Origin: Nitrospinota bacterium
Lineage (GTDB): Bacteria; Nitrospinota; Nitrospinia; UBA9942
Length of the DNA: 34,826 nucleotides
Direction of reading: 5' to 3'
Assembly (NCBI GenBank): GCA_016194325.1
Contig: JACQBS010000035.1
Span: 1 to 34,826 of the forward strand
Position 1 is the stretch's first letter, and the number at the start of each line of letters is the position of its first letter. The translations under genes and the position numbers were made by a program. Positions 1-5,960 of the stretch are shown piece by piece. The notes below the pieces were generated by a model, which did not search any database, was not told the DNA's origin, and saw only the letters and a program-made list of their open reading frames with translations.

Positions 1-26
1 GAGAATATAGTTCCAACCTTGTGCAT
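1..26 (-). CDS. start of a probable IS4-type transposase (partial)
   Basis: Only nine codons are in the window: an ATG at 26 preceded by AAGGAGG with a 7-nt gap, reading MHKVGTIF and then leaving the window. N-termini of this kind occur in IS4-family transposases with a DUF4372 domain, so that is the likely product. The call rests mostly on context (IS-like end, truncated neighbour), and eight residues cannot prove a family. The remaining gene lies to the left of the window. Confidence 0.4.
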
Positions 27-126
27 GGTTTGTTCCTCCTTATTGGTATTGGGTTTTGTCAACTTCAATTATCCAATAAAAGAGGCTTACAAGCCATGCT
101 TTTTTAATTTTTAGCGGACACTACTG
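1..126 (-). mobile_element. end of an insertion sequence (partial, runs off the left edge)
   Basis: Read on the minus strand, this stretch begins near 126 with CAGTAGTGTCCGCTAAAA, followed by about 90 nt of AT-rich leader, a TTGACA hexamer (57-62), a strong ribosome-binding site AAGGAGG (34-40) and the first codons of an ORF. The right boundary is inferred because a histidine-kinase reading frame opens exactly at 128 and continues with kinase-like sequence, with a stop at 125-127. The end sequence and protein start resemble IS4-group elements as I remember them. The element name, other end and target duplication cannot be seen. Confidence 0.5.
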
Positions 127-127
127 A

Positions 128-613
128 ATTGAAATATCAAAATTTTTAAAAGAGACAACAACTCTTTTAATACCGAGTAATTTACATATAACTTGTGAAT
201 TTGATATTCCTGCTCATCTCTATCCAGTTAAGGCAGACAAATTGCAGATAAAACAGGTAGTAAAGGGTCTTGTTGCAAATGCAGTAGAAGCAATGCCAAA
301 TGGAGGAGTTATTAGGGTTAAGGCTGATAATATTAAAATTGGTAAGAAGGATAATATTCAGTTAAAAGAAGATAAATATATTAAGGTATCTATAGAGGAT
401 AGTGGAGTTGGAATACCGGAGGAGAACCTATCAAAGATTTTTGACCCATATTTTTCTACAAAAGAAAGAGGTTCTCAAAAAGGTATGGGGCTTGGGCTTT
501 CAATCTGTTATTCAATTATAAACAGGCATGAAGGACTAATCACTGTTGATTCAAAAGTAGGAGTCGGGACAACCTTTCATTTTTACCTGCCAACCTATGA
601 GAAGCAAAACTGA
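128..613 (+). pseudogene. sensor histidine kinase, N-terminally truncated (ATPase domain only)
   Basis: The open frame starts right after the inferred IS end (stop at 125-127) and codes about 161 residues. It contains the end of the dimerisation region, the N box (NAVEAM, following KQVVKGLVA), the G1 box DSGVGIPEE, the F box IFDPYFST and the G2 box GMGLGLSI, ending a few residues after FHFYLP. This is a complete HATPase_c domain. The phospho-accepting histidine region, any sensor domain and the native start are missing. A TTG at 242 could start a 123-residue peptide, but it would lack part of the domain. I read it as a kinase destroyed by the adjacent insertion sequence. Without the HisKA domain it cannot autophosphorylate in cis. 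The receiver gene at 1735 may have been part of the same signalling locus. Confidence 0.8.
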
Positions 614-650
614 GACTAACCCATCTTACGCAGTTTAAAAATTAGAGTCA

Positions 651-750
651 TTCGTATTTTAGTTGAAAAATACATTTAGCCAGACACAGAGACACTTTTC
701 TCTGTGCATCCGTATATCTTTGTTCATTTAAGGATTTTCAACTTTTTTAA
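651..750. repeat. inverted-arm repeat, copy 1 (partner at 19874)
   Basis: The left arm TTCGTATTTTAGTTGAAA (651-668) and the right arm TTTCAACTTTTTTA (736-749) are near inverse complements. The same two arms enclose a different filling at 19874-20000. The interior here carries ACACAGAGACAC and CTCTGTG words. The 614-989 gap otherwise contains only this and the next two repeats, and I see no gene in it. Confidence 0.55.
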
Positions 751-755
751 TGTAT

Positions 756-912
756 AGGAAATTATAAAAGTAACCACAAGATTTCACAAGATTTACACAA
801 GATAACGAGGAGAAATGGCTAAGAATAAGATTTTAAAATCTGTGTTAATCTGTGTAATCTGTGGTTTCATTAGGTTTTTGTTCTGAAGGAACTCAAATTT
901 TTATAATTTCCT
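756..912. repeat. MITE-like palindromic repeat with 15-nt terminal inverted repeats (copy A)
   Basis: The ends AGGAAATTATAAAAG (756-770) and TTTTTATAATTTCCT (898-912) match as inverted repeats at 14 of 15 positions. Inside lie imperfect arms made of CACAAGATTT-type and AATCTGTGT-type words around an AT-rich centre. Bases 772-855 are identical to 13672-13755 in copy B. It encodes no transposase. Size and structure suggest a non-autonomous element or a palindromic repeat spread in trans. Confidence 0.65.
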
Positions 913-913
913 G

Positions 914-971
914 AACAGTACCTCATCTTACGACTCACTACCCACTTGGGTAGTAGACAATAATAAATTTA
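914..971. repeat. REP-like palindrome, copy 1
   Basis: About 57 nt shared with 3512-3569, with most positions identical. The centre is an 8-bp perfect stem ACTACCCA / TGGGTAGT with a CT loop. The other copy has ACTGCCCA / TGGGCAGT, so one stem pair has changed on both sides. It lies 19 nt upstream of the LuxR-GGDEF gene and could be a hairpin in its leader or a binding site. Confidence 0.6.
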
Positions 972-989
972 TGGAGTATTTTTAGAGGC

Positions 990-1667
990 ATGAAAAAAGC
1001 TCAGGCACAAAAAAGTTTTTCCCCGATAGAGATGGAAATACTGAAATGGGTAAAAGAAGGGAAGACCAATGTAGAAATAGGACAAATAATGGGGCTAACA
1101 AGATGGACGATAAAATACCATCTTAAAAATATCATGAAAAAGCTGGATGTAAGCAACCGTATTCAGGTAGCCAGTCAGGCAATAAGCAGGAATTTATTTG
1201 TTCCGCTGAAATTCAAAAATGGTATTAAGGAAAAGCTGCTCCTGAACATAATCGATGATATCACAGGCCTTTATAACTACCATTATCTTAAGGAGTGTAT
1301 AAAAAAGGAGATTAAAAGGGCAAGCAGGCATAATCACTCCTTTTCAATAGTCATAGTAGATATAAAAAGCTTTGATATCAATTCTTTTAAAAAGGACACT
1401 GTACTTAAAAAACTTGCAGAATGTCTGATAAAAACTGTCAGGACTACCGATATTGTTGGGCGCATGGGAGGGGGGAAGTTTTGCATTATTATGCCAGAGA
1501 TAGAAAAGAAAGGGACTGTAGCGTTTACAAAAAGACTTTTACATGAAATTGTCAGAAAAGATTTATATATCGGTAAGATTCAATTAGATGAAGGGATTGC
1601 TACCTTTCCAGAAGATGGTGAGACCTATGTAGAGCTTATAAAAAAGGCTGAAAATTCACTAATGTAG
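990..1667 (+). CDS. LuxR-type HTH protein with a degenerate GGDEF domain
   Basis: 225 residues. Residues 9-70 form a LuxR/GerE DNA-binding domain, with the recognition region NVEIGQIMGLTRWTIKYHL followed by KKLDVSNR. Residues 86-225 match a GGDEF fold, starting with the DDITGLYNY signature. The catalytic loop reads RMGGGKF (residues 158-164) instead of GGDEF or GGEEF, so the acidic residue needed for metal and catalysis is replaced by Lys. Diguanylate cyclase activity is therefore unlikely. The domain may sense nucleotide or mediate dimerisation. A direct HTH-GGDEF fusion without a receiver is unusual. The ATG follows an AGAGG site, and a receiver-only gene lies 67 nt downstream, a plausible partner. 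The stop codon lies in the arm of a hairpin. Confidence 0.8.
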   Translation: MKKAQAQKSFSPIEMEILKWVKEGKTNVEIGQIMGLTRWTIKYHLKNIMKKLDVSNRIQVASQAISRNLFVPLKFKNGIKEKLLLNIIDDITGLYNYHYLKECIKKEIKRASRHNHSFSIVIVDIKSFDINSFKKDTVLKKLAECLIKTVRTTDIVGRMGGGKFCIIMPEIEKKGTVAFTKRLLHEIVRKDLYIGKIQLDEGIATFPEDGETYVELIKKAENSLM

Positions 1668-1712
1668 GGCAGGCCCCAGAAGGAATTAATCAGGGGCAGG
1701 CTTCTGCCCTAC
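1664..1712. repeat. GTAGGGCAG hairpin at the end of the LuxR-GGDEF gene
   Basis: GTAGGGCAG (1664-1672) pairs with CTGCCCTAC (1704-1712), with an inner GCCCC/GGGGC pair. The TAG stop of the upstream gene is inside the left arm. Similar GTAGGGC...GCCCTAC words occur at 2382-2419. There is no T-run, so it is not a standard terminator. Confidence 0.6.
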
Positions 1713-1734
1713 GAAATTTAAAAAGAGGTGGAGA

Positions 1735-2097
1735 ATGAAGAGGAGAATACTTGTAATAGATGATGAAGACAGTATCAGGTTCGCCTTTAAAGAGATACTC
1801 AATTATGGCGGATATGAGGTGGATACAGCAGGGGAATATAACGAAGCCCTGTCCCTGATTTCTGAAAAGGAATTTGACCTGATATTTACAGACCTTAATT
1901 TAAATGATAGGTCAGGTATTGATATCTTAAGACAGGTGAGAAAAAAGAGGCTTGATTGTCCTGTGGTGATAATTACAGGCAGTCCCAGTAGTTATACTGC
2001 CGTGGAAGCCTTTCAACTTGGGGTATTCGATTATATCTCCAAGCCTATAGAAGCGGAAAAGATCCTGCATATTGCAGATATGGCATTAAATAAATGA
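1735..2097 (+). CDS. single-domain response regulator (receiver only)
   Basis: 120 residues, a complete receiver domain and nothing else. The acidic pocket is D9-D10, the phospho-acceptor is D53 in IFTDLNL, the switch Thr is T81 in IITGSPSS, and the conserved Lys is K103 in YISKPIE. No DNA-binding or output domain follows, so it probably acts by protein-protein contact or relays phosphate, as CheY or Spo0F do. The ATG is preceded by GAGGTGGAG at a good distance. It lies downstream of the LuxR-GGDEF gene on the same strand and about 1.1 kb from the truncated kinase, which may have been its cognate kinase. Family assignment is firm; its partner is unknown. Confidence 0.9.
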   Translation: MKRRILVIDDEDSIRFAFKEILNYGGYEVDTAGEYNEALSLISEKEFDLIFTDLNLNDRSGIDILRQVRKKRLDCPVVIITGSPSSYTAVEAFQLGVFDYISKPIEAEKILHIADMALNK

Positions 2098-2143
2098 GAG
2101 CCAAAATCTATTTCCATAGGGCAAGGCTGTAGAGAGCAGGTTT

Positions 2144-2323
2144 ATGTCAACAAAAAAGCGATATAAAAGATATATAAGGTCTAAGAGAAAAAAAACTTTA
2201 CGGAGGGTATGGAGGAGGGAAAGGAAATTTTATTTACTGGTAACAATTGTGGTTATTGTATTGAGTCTTTTTATAACGAAGGGCTGTTCTTTTCTTCCCT
2301 GTAGTTTACCGGCTATCCCGTGA
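2144..2323 (+). CDS. small basic single-pass membrane protein (59 aa), hypothetical
   Basis: An ATG-to-TGA frame of 59 residues. The first half is extremely basic (MSTKKRYKRYIRSKRKK onward, more than half Lys or Arg). It is followed by one hydrophobic span of about 15 residues (FYLLVTIVVIVLSLFIT) and a short tail with two Cys. The topology would be N-in by the positive-inside rule. A second basic-then-hydrophobic ORF lies at 4135-4278 and also ends its hydrophobic stretch with FIT plus a basic residue. The ribosome-binding site is weak (GAGCAGG about 4 nt upstream). It follows the receiver gene by 46 nt on the same strand. No known family recognised. The non-random composition makes it more than a chance ORF, but expression is unproven. 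Confidence 0.45.
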   Translation: MSTKKRYKRYIRSKRKKTLRRVWRRERKFYLLVTIVVIVLSLFITKGCSFLPCSLPAIP

Positions 2324-2381
2324 TTATTGGTTGCTCTGGCTGAGAAGGATAAATTTAGGCTGCCTCCGGCAGCAACACGCT

Positions 2382-2419
2382 GTAGGGCAGGGCTTTAGCC
2401 CTGCTTATGCAAGCCCTAC
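2382..2419. repeat. GTAGGGC / GCCCTAC hairpin repeat
   Basis: Outer arms GTAGGGC (2382-2388) and GCCCTAC (2413-2419) enclose a perfect inner stem GCAGGGC/GCCCTGC. It belongs to the same word family as 1664-1712 and lies in the gap between the small membrane ORF and the MBL-fold gene. It could be a terminator without a T-run or a dispersed repeat. Confidence 0.55.
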
Positions 2420-2488
2420 ATTGAAAATACTATACATTAAATTTAATGTTTTTGACAATACCATTGATTAGAGAAGGGAGTGAAAAAT

Positions 2489-3337
2489 ATGCTTGTAAAA
2501 TTCTGGGGGGTTAGAGGAAGTATCCCGGTTCCAGGTTCTTCAACAATTAAATTCGGGGGTAATACTTCCTGTGTGGAGGTGAGATGCGGGAGAGACATTA
2601 TAATCATTGATGGAGGGACAGGCTTGAGAGTGCTGGGATTGGATTTGATGAAGAGAGGATTTTGTCCTGATTTAAAAAGCGGCATGGGAAGGGGAAAGGT
2701 ATCTATACTTTTCAGTCATATGCACTGGGACCATATACAGGGGGTTCCTTTCTTTGGCCCAGCCTTTATCAAAGGGAATATGATTAATATCTATGGATTT
2801 AAGCATCTCAATGTGGATTTACAGCAGACGCTGACAGGACAGCAGAAATTACCAAATTACCCCGTATCCATCTATGAGATGGGCGGGGATATTAAATTCA
2901 TAGAACTTCATGAGGGTGATGTTATAAAGATAAACAGGGCATCAGTAACAGCGGTCAGGCTGAATCATCCAGGAGGCTCCTTTGGTTATAAGATTTCCTA
3001 TAAGAGGAAAAGTCTTATTTATGCCTGTGATTATGAGCATTTTGACGGTATGGATAGAAAGCTTTTTGATTTTGCAAAGGGCTCAGATGCAATTATATAT
3101 GATGCCCAGTATACCTCTGAAGAGTATTATGGAAGCGATAGGAATTCAGGCAGGCAGGGATGGGGGCACAGCACATGGGAGAAGGGTATTGAGCTATCTG
3201 AGGCAGCCGGTATAAAGAAGTTGATTCTCTTCCATCACGGGCATAGCGATGAAGATCTGGAAAAGATAGAGAAGGCAGCAAAGAGGAGATTTAAAAATAC
3301 CATTGCTGCCTATGAAGGGCTGGAACTTAGACTTTGA
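2489..3337 (+). CDS. MBL-fold metallo-hydrolase
   Basis: 282 residues from the ATG at 2489. A GTG at 2480 is in frame, but it overlaps the AAGGGAG ribosome-binding site (2474-2480), so the ATG is preferred. The protein starts with the VKFWGVRGSIPVPG signature of a metallo-beta-lactamase subgroup and has the metal motif SHMHWDH, a downstream His in NHPGG, the bridging Asp in ACDYEH, and a C-terminal His in FHHGHSD. These are all the expected two-metal ligands. Relatives are annotated as phosphodiesterase-like or are fused to signalling domains. The substrate is unknown. Location beside receiver and GGDEF-type genes makes a signalling nucleotide a reasonable guess, but only a guess. A cytoplasmic enzyme is expected because no signal peptide is visible. 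Confidence 0.85.
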   Translation: MLVKFWGVRGSIPVPGSSTIKFGGNTSCVEVRCGRDIIIIDGGTGLRVLGLDLMKRGFCPDLKSGMGRGKVSILFSHMHWDHIQGVPFFGPAFIKGNMINIYGFKHLNVDLQQTLTGQQKLPNYPVSIYEMGGDIKFIELHEGDVIKINRASVTAVRLNHPGGSFGYKISYKRKSLIYACDYEHFDGMDRKLFDFAKGSDAIIYDAQYTSEEYYGSDRNSGRQGWGHSTWEKGIELSEAAGIKKLILFHHGHSDEDLEKIEKAAKRRFKNTIAAYEGLELRL

Positions 3338-3451
3338 TGATAATATTTATAAAATTCACCCCCCCGCACTTATATCTGTAATAACGATTTTCACTCTGCA
3401 TACCTCCTAATCCTTATCGGCTCCTTTGACGCCATATCACTCTTTACGCAA

Positions 3452-3499
3452 GAACAAAAACCTGATTTTAACCACTGAAGCATTGAAGACACTGAATTA
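3452..3499. repeat. partial copy of the conserved-end palindrome family
   Basis: Begins GAACAAAAACCTGATTTTAA and then CCACTGAAG words, matching the outer end found at 882, 6941, 12140 and 13787. The second arm is not present, so it looks like a truncated copy. The 3338-3667 gap contains this, the REP-like palindrome at 3512, and no gene that I can see. Confidence 0.5.
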
Positions 3500-3511
3500 A
3501 TCCCGCACATA

Positions 3512-3571
3512 AACAGTAACTCATCTTACAACTCACTGCCCACATGGGCAGTAGACAGAAATAAATTTGTA
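3512..3571. repeat. REP-like palindrome, copy 2 (upstream of the Y1 transposase)
   Basis: The stem ACTGCCCA (3533-3540) / TGGGCAGT (3545-3552) with a CA loop sits in a 57-nt unit shared with 914-971. The flanks TCATCTTAC and AGTAGACA are conserved. It lies about 100 nt upstream of a REP-associated transposase gene, the usual arrangement for REP sequences and their cognate RAYT. Confidence 0.6.
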
Positions 3572-3654
3572 GGTTATATTAGCCGCTGTTTTATGAAAAA
3601 AGTTTGAATTTAAAAAAAGCAAAAGGCTCATCATCTTACAAATAATAATAACGA

Positions 3655-3660
3655 TATAAA
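3655..3660 (+). promoter_or_regulatory. -10-like hexamer for a leaderless start
   Basis: TATAAA ends 7 nt before the ATG at 3668 and there is no Shine-Dalgarno. Transcription would begin at about the start codon. No convincing -35 is present at 16-18 nt. The same spacing is seen upstream of four other genes here. Confidence 0.4.
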
Positions 3661-3667
3661 AACGCAT

Positions 3668-4117
3668 ATGACTGAAGCGGTTAATTATCAAGGTTGTCAT
3701 CGCTATTTAATAACGCAATGCACATTCAACAAGAAGCCATTATTTGAGGATGGGCGTTTAGTAAGATGGCTTGTGGATGTCTTAAAAATAAAATCAGAGA
3801 ATTTCGGCTTCAGGATATGGGCATACTGTTTTATGCCGGAGTATCTGCATCTTTTAATAGAGGGCAAAAGTTCTGACTCTGATATGAAACAATTTATTTC
3901 ATCCTACAAAGAATATACAGGTTCTCATTATAAAGAGAAAACGGGGATATTGCTGTGGCAGACTTATTTTTATAAGCGTCTTCTGAGAAATGAAGAAGAT
4001 ACGATAAATGTTGCTAAATATATTTTTGGAAATCCTGTAAGGAAAGGGTTAGTTGATAATTACAAACAATATAAATTTATCGGTTCTTTTGAGTTTGTAA
4101 ATAAAAAAAGATCTTAG
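3668..4117 (+). CDS. REP-associated tyrosine transposase (IS200/Y1-like), HUH motif altered
   Basis: 149 residues of the Y1 transposase fold. The expected MPxHxH block reads MPEYLHLL (residues 56-63), so the first metal-binding His of the HUH motif is Tyr59 while His61 remains. The C-terminal part has the family pattern LLWQTYFYKR, then RNEEDTINVAKYIFGNPV, in which Tyr118 is the likely nucleophile. There are no IS200-type flanking ends. Instead a REP-like palindrome lies just upstream, so this is a RAYT-type domesticated transposase rather than a mobile IS. Loss of the first His suggests weak or lost nickase activity, unless another residue supplies the metal ligand. The gene lacks a ribosome-binding site and probably starts leaderless. 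Confidence 0.8.
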   Translation: MTEAVNYQGCHRYLITQCTFNKKPLFEDGRLVRWLVDVLKIKSENFGFRIWAYCFMPEYLHLLIEGKSSDSDMKQFISSYKEYTGSHYKEKTGILLWQTYFYKRLLRNEEDTINVAKYIFGNPVRKGLVDNYKQYKFIGSFEFVNKKRS

Positions 4118-4134
4118 TGATTTAAATTTTAAAA

Positions 4135-4278
4135 ATGTCATTATCCATGAAATACAGAAAATTTAAAAGGAAATTTAAAAGAGAGGTTGCCTCAAATGGT
4201 GAGGTGATAGTTTACTTATTAGTAATAATAGCATCTATTTTAGCAGCTTTTTTTATAACAAGAATAGCAAGAATGTGA
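4135..4278 (+). CDS. small basic membrane protein (47 aa), hypothetical
   Basis: An ATG-to-TGA frame of 47 residues with a basic N-terminal half (KYRKFKRKFKRE) and one hydrophobic span (VIVYLLVIIASILAAFFIT) ending in RIARM. A second in-frame ATG is at 4147. It ends 4 nt before the start of the HAMP-domain gene, so the two are probably translationally coupled. That coupling is the best argument that it is real. Overall design resembles the ORF at 2144-2323. No known family recognised. A role as small membrane partner of the HAMP protein is inference from spacing only. Confidence 0.5.
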   Translation: MSLSMKYRKFKRKFKREVASNGEVIVYLLVIIASILAAFFITRIARM

Positions 4279-4282
4279 AATT

Positions 4283-4738
4283 ATGACCAATTTTCAAATC
4301 AGACTCTTTCTGAAGATTGCATTTATTATTTTCGTAAGTATTACAGTTACTTGTGGCGTATTCTACTTTTATGCTGATAAAGAAATTGTTAATTCCATGG
4401 GGCAATTTCATATTACGGCAGAAAATTTTCTGGATTATCTATTACCCGCCATTTTGACATCGGGCATTTTAGGATTTATTGCTGCTATGGTTATTGCCAT
4501 TTTCCTTCCCCATTCCTATGGAGGCCCTCTGTACAGGATTGAGAGGGATTTAAAAAGGATTGGAGATGGGGATATGACTATCAGATTTCGTTTGAGGAAG
4601 GGAGATGAGTTGAAAGTGCTTGCCGAGAGTTTAAACATCATGCTTGAAAAGATAAGTTCAAATGTGAGGGAGATGAAATCAGTATCCATTAAATGCTCAC
4701 AATTGGTGAATGAACATGAGAAGGATAAATTAAAATGA
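4283..4738 (+). CDS. stand-alone HAMP-domain membrane protein
   Basis: 151 residues. Transmembrane segment 1 is about residues 8-30, segment 2 about 52-75, with a short periplasmic loop of roughly 20 residues between them. A HAMP domain follows (GGPLYRIERDLKRIGDGD, then FRLRKGDELKVLAESLNIML), then a short helix and stop. There is no kinase, cyclase or methyl-accepting output domain. Such proteins may be sensor remnants or adaptors that pair with separate output proteins. It is coupled to the small membrane ORF immediately upstream. The receiver, GGDEF-like and MBL genes nearby suggest a former multi-component signalling locus, but no direct link is visible. Confidence 0.8.
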   Translation: MTNFQIRLFLKIAFIIFVSITVTCGVFYFYADKEIVNSMGQFHITAENFLDYLLPAILTSGILGFIAAMVIAIFLPHSYGGPLYRIERDLKRIGDGDMTIRFRLRKGDELKVLAESLNIMLEKISSNVREMKSVSIKCSQLVNEHEKDKLK

Positions 4739-4785
4739 TTCAGGCGATTATAAAGACTTAACAGGATAGTAACCATCGGAACAAG

Positions 4786-4811
4786 GATTTCTCCCTTCGG
4801 TCGAAATGACA
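4786..4811. repeat. half copy of a GTCATT-type palindrome
   Basis: GATTTCTCCCTTCGG followed by TCGAAATGACA is one arm of the family whose full copies lie at 8354-8429 and 8969-9042. The opposite arm is missing. It lies between two convergent genes. Confidence 0.5.
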
Positions 4812-4823
4812 TATAAGAAAGAG

Positions 4824-5717
4824 TTATGATGAACGGCTGATGCCGAATAGATAATAGACTATGATATGGAGAAACATGATTATAAACATTACAACTGCAA
4901 GCGGGACATGCAGGACATGCCAGTAGTGGAGCAGCCTGTGGGATGTTGCAAGAAAATTCTTCTGTCTTATGAGTGCAGCCTTTTTCTTCAGAAGGGATAC
5001 AATTTCTTTCCTTACCCTTCCCTTTAAATGATAGCGGGTTCTTATAACATTTTTAAGGTGAGTTATCCTGTATAGATTTTTGATATCAGTTTTTATCATA
5101 AAGAAAAGGGCACTTATAACATTAAGAGACTTTGCCTTTTCATCAGCAATACTTATCTCTTTAAAGAGGTCTGATATATTTACATTCTTTAAATATTGAC
5201 TGAGCTTTATATCAAGAGATTCTGCAATCTTGTCTATCTCATTGGTTTCAAGCTCGGTTCCTGATAAGTCTCTTGGAATCTGGACATAGATGTATCTTCC
5301 CATTATTCCAAAGAACATTGTGACTATCATACACCAGAAGCTCGTAGCTATTATCCCGCCAAACTTAAAAGTCGTATGGAAGGTTACGAGTATAGGCCCC
5401 ATTATGCCTAAAAATATATGTGCTGACAGCCAGTGTCGCAATGAGCCTAAGGAATTGAATATTGAAAACCTCTTTCTCACACTATAGAGCATCATTATAA
5501 TCATCATTGATGAGCCTGTCCACCCGATGACATGCCAGATGCCTTTGCTTGGCTCATATATTATTGGGTAATTATTCAGGTATCCATGCTGGTGAAGGAA
5601 ATATAGTATACTGTTTTCAGGAAGATATTTCTGTGTGAATGCCTCAAAGCCGGCAATACATGTAGTGATAAATATCAAAACAATAAGAGCCTTCTCAAAA
5701 GTATTATCTTTTTTCAT
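4824..5717 (-). CDS. polytopic membrane protein, probable b-type cytochrome
   Basis: 297 residues with about five hydrophobic segments (near residues 10-25, 65-80, 95-115, 124-140 and 272-292). Histidines sit in or next to membrane spans: RHWLSAHIFLG, VTFHTTFKFGG, HRLLHYWHVLHVPL and MFLHIIVYY. Paired histidines of this kind are typical of bis-heme b cytochromes and ferric-reductase-like membrane domains. A charged cytoplasmic or periplasmic region of about 110 residues separates the last two helical blocks. I recognise the family as heme-binding membrane subunits that often accompany oxidoreductases, but no soluble partner is adjacent here. The gene has no ribosome-binding site. A TATAAT lies 8 nt before ATG. 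Confidence 0.6.
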   Translation of the reverse strand: MKKDNTFEKALIVLIFITTCIAGFEAFTQKYLPENSILYFLHQHGYLNNYPIIYEPSKGIWHVIGWTGSSMMIIMMLYSVRKRFSIFNSLGSLRHWLSAHIFLGIMGPILVTFHTTFKFGGIIATSFWCMIVTMFFGIMGRYIYVQIPRDLSGTELETNEIDKIAESLDIKLSQYLKNVNISDLFKEISIADEKAKSLNVISALFFMIKTDIKNLYRITHLKNVIRTRYHLKGRVRKEIVSLLKKKAALIRQKNFLATSHRLLHYWHVLHVPLAVVMFIIMFLHIIVYYLFGISRSS

Positions 5718-5725
5718 AATGCAAT

Positions 5726-5731
5726 ATTATA
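5726..5731 (-). promoter_or_regulatory. perfect TATAAT, leaderless promoter candidate
   Basis: On the minus strand TATAAT is followed by 8 nt and then the ATG of the cytochrome-like gene. No Shine-Dalgarno exists, so the transcript should start at or within a base or two of the ATG. The -35 is weak (a TTGTTT at about 15-16 nt). Confidence 0.5.
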
Positions 5732-5765
5732 AATGGAAAAACATTAAAAACAAATTAAAGTTTTT

Positions 5766-5960
5766 AAATGTATGGGAAATTATAAAAAACATATAATGAG
5801 AAAGGGAGAAGAAGATGGAGAAAAGGAGAGAATTCAAGCAAGGATATACAGGATAAATATAACCCCTGATATCTTCATTCAGGGGATGAGCATCCTGTGA
5901 ATCCTAATTTAAATCAATTGTTGTTTTTTCTCCATTTCTCCCAATTTCCCCATTTCTCCT
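5766..5960. repeat. palindromic word repeat between two leftward genes
   Basis: It starts with AAATGTATGGGAAATTATAAAA, the outer end of the family at 756 and 13653. The left arm has GAGAAAGGGAGAAG-type words (5798-5828) and the right arm TCTCCATTTCTCCC-type words (5928-5960). A nested stem lies inside: ACAGGAT (5848-5854) with ATCCTGT (5892-5898), and CCCCTGA (5863-5869) with TCAGGGG (5879-5885). The stop region of the hydrolase touches the right arm. Confidence 0.6.

Noticed and set aside
756..912. Considered whether the repeats could be template/variable repeats of a diversity-generating retroelement
   Set aside because: No reverse transcriptase in the window, repeats are intergenic, and both arms change rather than adenines only.
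2480..2488. GTG start for the MBL-fold gene
   Set aside because: It overlaps the AAGGGAG site that is correctly spaced for the ATG at 2489.
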